Shown: one piece after another, positions 1 to 6,119 of the stretch
How the letters are laid out: every line of letters begins with the position of its first letter
How positions within the stretch are numbered: the first letter of the stretch is position 1
Origin: Lachnospiraceae bacterium
Lineage (GTDB): Bacteria; Bacillota_A; Clostridia; Lachnospirales; Lachnospiraceae
Direction of reading: 5' to 3'
NCBI GenBank assembly: GCA_016291475.1
Contig: JAEEXJ010000048.1
Span: forward strand, 1 to 24,450
DNA length: 24,450 bases
Made by a program: the position numbers and the translations under genes
Notes under the pieces: generated by a model
What the model was told of the DNA's origin: nothing
The model's input: the letters and a program-made list of their open reading frames with translations, nothing else
Databases searched by the model: none

Positions 1-235
1 AGTAGGAAACGGAGATGTATTCCACATCACCGGTCCTGATCTCAAGATTATCCGATGTGATATCTGCGTCAATTTTTATTATATCCGTGCTGCATTCATA
101 TTCTTTTTGTACTGCCTGAACATTACGAGTTGATAATTCAGCCAGATTTCCCCTTGCTGCGATAAATGCAACTATCATTAAGAGTAAACCGGCGAGAGAA
201 CATCCTCCCGCGATCAGTATTGTTTTCTTCATCAT
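1..235 (-). CDS. DUF4097-like putative adhesin, N-terminal part (cut by window start)
   Basis: The reading frame is open from an ATG at 235 down to base 1, giving 78 codons and no stop. It begins MMKKTILIAGG and continues with a hydrophobic stretch (about residues 3-27, ending IAAR) that looks like a signal anchor. An exported-looking part follows, with DADITSDNLEIRTGDVEYIS, the start of the repetitive beta-strand pattern of DUF4097 putative adhesins. A GAAAGGAA-type ribosome binding site precedes the tandem ATG ATG. It lies 10 nt after the DUF1700 gene on the same strand, and PadR-DUF1700-DUF4097 is a common Firmicutes cassette, which supports the call. The family's molecular function is not established. 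The second ATG (232) is an equally possible start. The C-terminal part is outside the window, so the family assignment rests on a short segment plus context. Confidence 0.6.
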   Translation of the reverse strand, partial: MMKKTILIAGGCSLAGLLLMIVAFIAARGNLAELSTRNVQAVQKEYECSTDIIKIDADITSDNLEIRTGDVEYISVSY

Positions 236-245
236 ATTTCCTTTC

Positions 246-851
246 TTAAGCAATTCCTTTTTTGATCTTTCTGAATATTGAAGGTATCATTCCGGCAACC
301 GCCTTACACAGCGACCATATGGGATGCCAGAGAAGAACGGCCAGTCCTCCCAAAAACAGGGCCGCGCCCAATGCAAAGAGACCGAGGGGCCATGGAACAA
401 AGCCGGTAAACATCAGTATAAATACAAATAAACCGCTTATGGCTGTTGCTCCCAGTGCAACAAGCACACTGAATATCGCTATCACGATGCTCCATAAAAC
501 AATGTACAGAGCAAACAGAAGAGCAAATGTCACTATCAGTATCGGAAGCCAGATCGGGAATCCTATAATGGCAAGTACGATCCATAACGTACCTTTTCCC
601 TTTCCCTTTGCTTCTTCATGGCTTTTTTGTACTTTATCCATGATCAGCTTTGTGACAGGTTTTTCCAGCTTGTAATTATTTATTATCGACTCTACGGATT
701 CCATTTGAGCGACTGCACTTTCTTCGTTCATTCCCGATTCGATCCGGTCGCTTATCATTTCATCGTAGAAATCTATGCATTCATCTATATCTTCAATGCT
801 TGCCGCTTCGAGACCGGTACGAAGCTGAGACAGAAATTCCTGTTTAAGCAT
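246..851 (-). CDS. DUF1700 family membrane protein (HAAS domain)
   Basis: A 201-residue protein. Residues 1-78 form a charged helical domain typical of HAAS/DUF1700, with repeated short helices and the segment IDFYDEMISDRIESGM. After a glycine/lysine linker (AKGKGKG, about 81-87), three or more hydrophobic segments follow at roughly 89-115, 117-148 and 154-176, and then a basic tail (RKIKKGIA). The start ATG at 851 overlaps the end of the PadR gene by 8 nt and has a GGGGAGA ribosome binding site, so translation is probably coupled. Proteins of this family usually sit next to PadR regulators and DUF4097 proteins. They are thought to act at the membrane in envelope-stress or transport-related responses, but no reaction is known. 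Family call is confident; function is unknown. Confidence 0.85.
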   Translation of the reverse strand: MLKQEFLSQLRTGLEAASIEDIDECIDFYDEMISDRIESGMNEESAVAQMESVESIINNYKLEKPVTKLIMDKVQKSHEEAKGKGKGTLWIVLAIIGFPIWLPILIVTFALLFALYIVLWSIVIAIFSVLVALGATAISGLFVFILMFTGFVPWPLGLFALGAALFLGGLAVLLWHPIWSLCKAVAGMIPSIFRKIKKGIA

Positions 852-1167
852 TTTTTTCTCCCCTTTCCTCGGCTATATATCTGTAGACTTTTATGATCTC
901 TTCCCATTCACCCAGCAGTTCGTCAATGCGTGCTCTGCCTGAGTCGGTGATGGAATAATACTTTCGTAATCTTCCGTTATATTCGGCTTTTCTTACCGTC
1001 AGCATGTTCTGTGCTTCGAGACGCTTCAGTATAGGGTAAAGAGTTGATTCCGTTATTTCTATAAAGGTTGAAATATCCGAAACGAGCTTGTACCCGTATG
1101 ATTCTCCCCGCTCAAGAACGGCCAGAACGCAGGCATCCAGTATGCCACGTCTAAGTTGAGCATCCAT
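844..1167 (-). CDS. PadR family transcriptional repressor
   Basis: A 107-residue winged-helix regulator. The sequence shows the PadR pattern: LRRGILDACVLAVLERGESYGYKL (helices 1-2), a recognition region with ESTLYPILKRLEAQNML, then the wing with RKYYSITDSGRARI. The C-terminal helix is short, as in PadR subfamily 1. The ATG at 1167 is chosen because AAGGAGGT (1175-1182) lies 7 nt upstream; an in-frame ATG at 1188 would put that site inside the gene. It is the first gene of a leftward operon with the DUF1700 and DUF4097-like proteins. Its promoter carries a perfect inverted repeat, as expected for autorepression. The inducing ligand cannot be read from the sequence. Confidence 0.9.
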   Translation of the reverse strand: MDAQLRRGILDACVLAVLERGESYGYKLVSDISTFIEITESTLYPILKRLEAQNMLTVRKAEYNGRLRKYYSITDSGRARIDELLGEWEEIIKVYRYIAEERGEKNA

Positions 1168-1189
1168 ATGTATTACCTCCTTACGCATA

Positions 1190-1210
1190 ATACTATATGA
1201 CGCATAGTAT
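1190..1210. promoter_or_regulatory. Inverted-repeat operator, probable PadR binding site
   Basis: ATACTAT (1190-1196) and ATAGTAT (1204-1210) form a perfect 7-bp inverted repeat with a 7-nt centre. It covers the -10 element and most of the spacer of the PadR operon promoter, a placement that would block RNA polymerase. PadR regulators commonly bind such dyads in their own promoters. That this PadR binds here is inference. Confidence 0.6.
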
Positions 1211-1220
1211 AATGTGTCAA
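1192..1220 (-). promoter_or_regulatory. Promoter of the PadR-DUF1700-DUF4097 operon
   Basis: On the minus strand a perfect -35 TTGACA (1220-1215) is followed after exactly 17 nt by TATAGT (1197-1192). Transcription would begin near 1185, shortly before the PadR ribosome binding site. Spacing and match to the housekeeping sigma consensus are good. No expression evidence is available. Confidence 0.75.
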
Positions 1221-1258
1221 GCAGTATTTTAAAAAGTACGTGTATTGCATATGAGGCG

Positions 1259-1287
1259 ATGACTGAATTCTGAAGAAATGGTATACT
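1259..1287 (+). promoter_or_regulatory. Probable promoter of trpD
   Basis: ATGACT (1259-1264, four of six matches to TTGACA) lies 17 nt before TATACT (1282-1287, five of six matches to TATAAT). The predicted start near 1294 leaves a leader of under 30 nt. That is too short for a T-box or a trp attenuator, and no leader peptide is seen. Confidence 0.5.
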
Positions 1288-1321
1288 AAATGTGTTTTTT
1301 TTTTACATAAAGGAGCAAAGT

Positions 1322-2338
1322 ATGATAAAGGAAGCAATCGTTAAGATCGTTAGCAAGGAAGATCTGACTTATTCTGAAGCGTATGACGTTATGAACGAGA
1401 TCATGAGCGGTGAGACCACACCCACTCAGAATGCCGCGTTTCTGGCCGCACTCTCTACAAAGAGTGCGAAAGCAGAGACTACGGATGAGATAGCGGGCTG
1501 TGCGGCCGCAATGAGAGATCATGCGACTAAAGTTGATGCCGGGATGGATGTTTTTGAGATCGTCGGTACCGGCGGAGACAATGCGGGAAGTTTTAATATT
1601 TCCACAATATCCGCTATCGTTGCGGCTTCAGGCGGAGTAAAGGTTGCAAAACACGGAAACAGAGCGGCTTCATCTTTATGCGGTACCGCAGACTGCCTTG
1701 AAGCTCTCGGAGTCAATATCGATCAGTCTCCGGAGATGTGTGTAAAGCTTCTTAAAGACGTCGGAATGTGCTTTTTCTTTGCACAAAAATACCATGCTTC
1801 CATGAAATATGTAGGTTCCATCAGAAGAGAACTGGGCTTTAGGACTGTTTTCAATATTCTCGGACCACTGACCAATCCCGCTTCACCTACTGAGCAGCTC
1901 CTTGGAGTGTATGACGAATATCTTGTCGAACCTCTGGCACAGGTTCTTGTAAACCTTGGTGTAAAGCGCGGAATGGTCGTATACGGAACCGATAAGCTGG
2001 ATGAGATATCACTTTCCGCACCTACGAAGATCTGCGAGATCAAAGACGGATGGTATAAGACCTGCATTGTAACCCCCGAGGATTTCGGATTTGAAACATG
2101 CTCCAAAGATGATCTAAAGGGCGGAACACCTGCGGAGAACGCGCAGATTGCAAGGGATATTCTGTCCGGCTCAAAGGGACATAAGAGAAATGCTGTACTT
2201 CTCAATGCCGGTGCGGCTCTTTATATAGACGGAAAAGCAGGGACGATGGAAGACGGAATAAAGCTTGCGGGTGAACTTATAGATTCCGGCAAAGCAATGG
2301 AAACTCTTGAGAAATTTATAGCGGTAAGTAATTCATGA
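1322..2338 (+). CDS. trpD: Anthranilate phosphoribosyltransferase
   Basis: Transfers the phosphoribosyl group of PRPP to anthranilate, the second step of tryptophan synthesis from chorismate, in the cytoplasm. The 338-residue length fits the family. The PRPP-binding glycine motif GTGGD is at residues 82-86, followed by SFNIST, then KHGNRAASS and [14 protein letters not shown], all TrpD hallmarks. The ATG at 1322 follows AAAGGAG at a good distance; an in-frame ATG at 1292 has no such site. No other trp gene is present, so this is not a classical trp operon. Its stop codon overlaps the start of the GGDEF gene by four bases (ATGA), tying its expression to a c-di-GMP enzyme. An anthranilate-phosphoribosyltransferase-like paralogue with another substrate is possible, but the motifs are complete. 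Confidence 0.93.
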   Translation: MIKEAIVKIVSKEDLTYSEAYDVMNEIMSGETTPTQNAAFLAALSTKSAKAETTDEIAGCAAAMRDHATKVDAGMDVFEIVGTGGDNAGSFNISTISAIVAASGGVKVAKHGNRAASSLCGTADCLEALGVNIDQSPEMCVKLLKDVGMCFFFAQKYHASMKYVGSIRRELGFRTVFNILGPLTNPASPTEQLLGVYDEYLVEPLAQVLVNLGVKRGMVVYGTDKLDEISLSAPTKICEIKDGWYKTCIVTPEDFGFETCSKDDLKGGTPAENAQIARDILSGSKGHKRNAVLLNAGAALYIDGKAGTMEDGIKLAGELIDSGKAMETLEKFIAVSNS

Positions 2339-3687
2339 TTCACAATATTTTCAAAAAAAGCAATAGCGGTTTATCTCTCAGAGCAATCCATATCTGGCTT
2401 GTGATCACTATGGTCATATGGTCCGGAACCGTTGTTATTGCCTCTTACAGACTTACGAATACATTCTATCGTCTCTCAGATGCGGAGAGGCAACATTCGG
2501 ACCTCATAGATGCTGTGCATCAGCTGACGGATGCTTCGGATTATCTGACCGAATGTGTACAGAGATTTACCATAAGCGGTGACCAAAGATTTCTTGATGA
2601 GTATTTTACCGAAGCTTTCGAATCGAACAGACGAGAAGAAGCCATCTCGAGAATGGAAAATAATGAGAGCAACGGGCCTGCCCTTGAAGAACTGAAAGAG
2701 GCGATGTTTCATTCCGTAAGCCTCATGGATCTTGAATACTATGCCATGAAACTGGTGATCGAAGCCAAAGGTTATACGGATTATCCCGATGTGCTGAAGG
2801 ATGTGGTCTTATCCGAAGAGGATATGGCACTGTCTTCCGAAGATAAGATCAGAAAAGCTACGGAACTTGTACTGAACGATGATTATTATGATCAGAAGGA
2901 TATTATCAGGGAGAGTATGCATGAGAGCTTAAATGAGATAGATAAACTGATGAAGAGTGTCATGGACGAAGAACTTGATATGCTTCACAGGGAACTCAAT
3001 TTTGTACGTATTGTCATAATTATTCAGGCTGTTTCCATCCTGATAATGGTAAGACTTACATCCATACTCGGAATTAATCCGGTATTAAAAGCGGTGGATA
3101 ATATCAAAGCAGACAGCCCTATTCCTGAGGTCGGAGCCAATGAATTCAAGTATCTGGCTCAGGCATATAACAAAATGTACCATAAGTACAGATCAAGCTT
3201 AGAGCATCTGAATTATAAAGCATCCCATGATGAACTTACCGGCGCATATAACCGTGCCGGATATGATCTGCTCCTTGAAAGCATAGATCTGGACACAACA
3301 TATATGCTCTTGCTCGATGTTGATAATTTCAAGACCATTAATGACACATACGGTCACGAGGTCGGCGATGAGGTTCTCAAAAAACTTGTGCATGTGCTGA
3401 ACGGAATATTCCGTGATGATGACCATATCTGCAGGATCGGCGGAGACGAGTTTGTTGTTTTCATGGTTCACTCTGCGGCGATAAAGAAAAATCTCATTGC
3501 CACAAAGATCGAACAGATTAATAACGAGCTTGAAAAAACAGAAGACGGATTGCCTCCGATATCCATAAGCGTCGGAATAGTAAACGGTAAGGATGCCAGG
3601 GACAAAGAAGATCTTTTTGAAAAAACCGACGCTGCAATGTATCGGTCCAAGAAAAGCGGAAAACGCACATATTCATTTAATGATTAA
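2335..3687 (+). CDS. Membrane-anchored GGDEF diguanylate cyclase
   Basis: Predicted to make cyclic di-GMP from two GTP at the inner face of the membrane. A transmembrane helix (about 18-37) is followed by an extracytoplasmic, mainly helical sensor region of about 185 residues with no recognised ligand motif. A second helix (about 222-245), a HAMP-like linker and the GGDEF domain (about 291-448) complete it. The active-site GGDEF is intact at residues 369-373. RDDD sits exactly five residues before it, which is the RxxD inhibitory site for product feedback. Substrate-side features such as [10 protein letters not shown] and [14 protein letters not shown] are normal. The ATG overlaps the trpD stop (ATGA) and has little ribosome binding site of its own, so translation probably depends on trpD. 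No EAL domain is present. Confidence 0.9.
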   Translation: MIHNIFKKSNSGLSLRAIHIWLVITMVIWSGTVVIASYRLTNTFYRLSDAERQHSDLIDAVHQLTDASDYLTECVQRFTISGDQRFLDEYFTEAFESNRREEAISRMENNESNGPALEELKEAMFHSVSLMDLEYYAMKLVIEAKGYTDYPDVLKDVVLSEEDMALSSEDKIRKATELVLNDDYYDQKDIIRESMHESLNEIDKLMKSVMDEELDMLHRELNFVRIVIIIQAVSILIMVRLTSILGINPVLKAVDNIKADSPIPEVGANEFKYLAQAYNKMYHKYRSSLEHLNYKASHDELTGAYNRAGYDLLLESIDLDTTYMLLLDVDNFKTINDTYGHEVGDEVLKKLVHVLNGIFRDDDHICRIGGDEFVVFMVHSAAIKKNLIATKIEQINNELEKTEDGLPPISISVGIVNGKDARDKEDLFEKTDAAMYRSKKSGKRTYSFND

Positions 3688-3722
3688 GAGTGTAAATATG
3701 TGTCTGAATTGAGGTTACGGAT

Positions 3723-4544
3723 ATGTTTTCTTATATCACTTTTCCGGAAGGAAGATCGAAAGTACTTACCATGAGCTATGACGATGGCCGCGAGCATGAT
3801 AAGAGACTTGTGGAACTTTTCAATAAATATGGTATCAAAGGTACTTTTCATCTGAATTCCGGATGGATGGATCCCGAGCTTGTGAAGATGCGTGAAGAGG
3901 CTGTAGAGCTGTATAAGGGGCATGAGATAGCTACCCACAGTCTTACTCACCCGACTCTTACAAGACTTTCCGATACAGCAATCGTAAACGAGATACTGGA
4001 AGACAGAAAAAATCTTGAAAAACTCACCGGAAGGATCGTGAGAGGACATTCATATCCCAACGGTGCTTATAACGAGAATGTAAAACAGATCCTTAAAAGT
4101 CTCGGAATAGTGTATGCAAGAGCGGTTTCTCCTACAAATGACTTTGAGATGCCGGAAGATTTTCTCGAGTGGCATCCCACCTGTCACCACAGTGATCCAG
4201 GTCTTATGGAAAAGGCAAAGTGGTTTTGCGAGTTTAACAAAGCTCAGTATCTTAAGCTTTTCTATGTCTGGGGTCACAGCTATGAATTCGACAGAGATAA
4301 TTGCTGGAACGTGATAGAAGAGTTCTGCAAATACATGTCGGGGCATGACGATATATGGTACGCAACAAATATCGAGATCGTTGATTATATGACTGCTGCA
4401 AGAGGTCTTATATGGTCAGCAGACGGAACTCATGTTTACAATCCGTTTGCAGCCGATGTATGGATCAGAAAGCTGTCGGATGAAGGTCCGGAAATGGGAG
4501 ATGTGATAAAAATCCCCGGCGGTAAGGGAATTACGGTCATTTGA
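3723..4544 (+). CDS. Polysaccharide deacetylase-like (NodB homology) protein, no signal peptide
   Basis: A 273-residue carbohydrate esterase family 4-like protein. Motif 1 is SYDDG (18-22, supplying the catalytic and metal Asp), motif 2 is HSLTH (72-76, metal-binding His), and a motif 3-like segment is YPNGAY (111-116). WGHSYEF at 183-189 fits a later active-site strand, and a short beta-rich extension follows about residue 228. Such enzymes remove acetyl groups from amino-sugar polymers or oligosaccharides using a divalent metal. It begins MFSYITFPEG with no signal peptide or membrane segment, so it probably acts inside the cell on a soluble substrate. GAGG lies 8 nt before the ATG. It sits 35 nt after the GGDEF gene and may be co-transcribed. 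The substrate is unknown. Confidence 0.85.
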   Translation: MFSYITFPEGRSKVLTMSYDDGREHDKRLVELFNKYGIKGTFHLNSGWMDPELVKMREEAVELYKGHEIATHSLTHPTLTRLSDTAIVNEILEDRKNLEKLTGRIVRGHSYPNGAYNENVKQILKSLGIVYARAVSPTNDFEMPEDFLEWHPTCHHSDPGLMEKAKWFCEFNKAQYLKLFYVWGHSYEFDRDNCWNVIEEFCKYMSGHDDIWYATNIEIVDYMTAARGLIWSADGTHVYNPFAADVWIRKLSDEGPEMGDVIKIPGGKGITVI

Positions 4545-4569
4545 CAAAGTATCTGCGTTTCTGTAGTAT
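4541..4569 (+). promoter_or_regulatory. Probable promoter of the CNNM/CorC gene
   Basis: A perfect TTGACA (4541-4546) overlaps the stop codon of the deacetylase gene. TAGTAT (4564-4569, four of six) follows after 17 nt. Transcription would begin near 4576, giving a leader of about 60 nt before the ATG at 4639. The -10 is weak. Confidence 0.5.
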
Positions 4570-4638
4570 TATTTACTATATGCAGGCTAAAGCCTGTAAA
4601 TCTGTTACCGGTAATAGGAGGAATTTTTTTACACTTAT

Positions 4639-5949
4639 ATGGACAGTTCCGGCCCCATACAAATTATTACACTTATAATTCTAATATTCTTATCAGGTTT
4701 TTTCTCTTCGGCGGAGACGGCTTTTGTATCGTGCAACAAAGCACGTATCAGAAGTCTTGCGGATGACGGCGATAAAAAGGCTACCAGAGTTCTTCGCATA
4801 CTCGAAAAAGGTTCCAAACTACTCAGCACCGTGCTGATCGGCAATAATATCGTTAATCTGTCGGCATCGGCTATTTCTACCGTGCTTGCGACGGATTATT
4901 TCGGCATGCCCGTAGGCATAATGACCGGTATTCTTACTTTTGTCATCCTGATAATCGGTGAGGTTGTTCCCAAGACCTGGGCTACCGTATCAGCAGACAA
5001 GATGGCGCTTAACTACGCAAGGATCATTCAGATACTTATGGTCGTATTTACTCCCATTATTTTCGTGGTTAACGGTGTTGCCAAGGCCATCCTTTTTGTA
5101 ATGCGTATTGATGCCGACGGAAAGCCCGATGCCATAACCGAGGATGCCATCAAGACATATGTTGATGTAAGTCATGAGGATGGCGAGATCGAGCCCGAAG
5201 AGCGCGATATAATATACAATCTGTTTGATTTTACCGACCATGTTGCCAAGGATATCATGATCCCCAAGGTGCGTATGGTCAGCGTTGACGTTAATTTTAC
5301 CTATGATGAGGTTTTGGATGTCTTCAAGGAGTGCATGTACACGAGACTTCCGGTATACGAGGATGAAAAAGAAAACATCATAGGCGTTATAAATATGAAG
5401 GACTTTATAGCTCTTGAAGATCATGAGAACTTTAAAGTCAGGGATATCATGAGAGAAGCACTTTATACTCATGAATTCAAGAAAACTCAGGATCTTCTTG
5501 CTCAGATGCGTAAGGAGACCTCAAATATCGTATTTGTCCTTAATGAGTACGGCACCATCGAAGGTATGATCACCCTGGAAGATCTTCTTGAGGAGATCGT
5601 CGGTGAGATAAGGGATGAGTACGACGAGGATGAAAAAGAGCTCATTCAGAAGGTGGAAGACGGAAAATACATCGTTGAGGGTGCCTTAAGCCTTGATGAT
5701 TTTAACGAAGCCGTGGGAACCAATCTTACCAGTGAGGAATATGATTCCATCGGAGGTATCGTGATCGAACACCTTGACCACCTGCCTCAGGACGGCGAAG
5801 AGGTTGTTCTGGAGGACGGAACGGTTCTTAAGGTCCTCGGAATGGACCAGAAACGTATCGAAGAGGTTGAGATCACACTTCCCGAGCCGGCAGAGGAAGA
5901 GCTTCAGCAGGGCGAAGAAAAGGAAGAAACAGCTGAAAAAGCCGAATAA
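4639..5949 (+). CDS. CNNM/CorC family membrane protein with CBS pair
   Basis: A 436-residue membrane protein of the hemolysin C/CorC group, linked in studied bacteria to magnesium (or other divalent cation) export. The CNNM/DUF21 membrane domain spans about 5-155, with signature segments FSSAETAF (22-29), GNNIVN (68-73) and GEVVPK (107-112). Two CBS domains follow (about 205-258 and 265-322), usual sites of nucleotide control, then a CorC_HlyC domain (about 335-412). The tail from 414 is glutamate-rich. AGGAGG (4616-4621) lies 17 nt before the ATG, much farther than usual, and no alternative start is in frame upstream. It has its own candidate promoter and is followed by a palindromic repeat. 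The name hemolysin is historical; transport of divalent cations is the better guess. Confidence 0.9.
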   Translation: MDSSGPIQIITLIILIFLSGFFSSAETAFVSCNKARIRSLADDGDKKATRVLRILEKGSKLLSTVLIGNNIVNLSASAISTVLATDYFGMPVGIMTGILTFVILIIGEVVPKTWATVSADKMALNYARIIQILMVVFTPIIFVVNGVAKAILFVMRIDADGKPDAITEDAIKTYVDVSHEDGEIEPEERDIIYNLFDFTDHVAKDIMIPKVRMVSVDVNFTYDEVLDVFKECMYTRLPVYEDEKENIIGVINMKDFIALEDHENFKVRDIMREALYTHEFKKTQDLLAQMRKETSNIVFVLNEYGTIEGMITLEDLLEEIVGEIRDEYDEDEKELIQKVEDGKYIVEGALSLDDFNEAVGTNLTSEEYDSIGGIVIEHLDHLPQDGEEVVLEDGTVLKVLGMDQKRIEEVEITLPEPAEEELQQGEEKEETAEKAE

Positions 5950-5962
5950 AGCATGTGAAAAC

Positions 5963-6013
5963 GGGGACGTTTCTTTATGGGCAGTGAATAATTGCCAATA
6001 AAGGAACGTCCCC
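5963..6013. repeat. Palindromic repeat element, GGGGAC type (copy 1)
   Basis: GGGGACGTTTCTTT (5963-5976) pairs with AAAGGAACGTCCCC (6000-6013): a 14-bp stem with a single G-T wobble. The 23-nt centre contains a smaller imperfect dyad (TGGGCA with TTGCCA). It shares the core GGGGAC-G-(G/T)-TTCTTT with the element at 10510-10610. Such GGGGAC hairpins recur in many Clostridia genomes and resemble REP sequences spread by REP-associated tyrosine transposases. The relation to those transposases is inference. It may also help end transcription after the CNNM gene, although no long T run follows. Confidence 0.75.
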
Positions 6014-6042
6014 TTTATTAGCGCCCGGTGTCTCCGTAAACA

Positions 6043-6071
6043 TTGCTTTTTCATTAAATAGGTAGTAATAT
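6043..6071 (+). promoter_or_regulatory. Candidate secDF promoter
   Basis: TTGCTT (6043-6048) and TAATAT (6066-6071) are separated by 17 nt, each matching four of six consensus bases. The region is AT-rich and sits about 50 nt before the secDF start. Other AT-rich hexamers nearby could serve instead. Confidence 0.35.
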
Positions 6072-6119
6072 TCTAATGTTTGGTATTTAGTACTTATATT
6101 TGAAAGGAAAAAACAGATC

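Noticed and set aside
1211..1321. T-box or trp attenuator before trpD
   Set aside because: The predicted leader is under 30 nt, with no leader peptide, Trp codon cluster or terminator/antiterminator pair.
1723..2205. A 160-codon minus-strand frame inside trpD
   Set aside because: Antisense to a confidently identified enzyme, with low-complexity Ser/Pro-rich sequence and no ribosome binding site.
4990..5472. A 160-codon minus-strand frame inside the CNNM gene
   Set aside because: The + strand product has complete DUF21 and CBS motifs; the antisense translation resembles no protein family.
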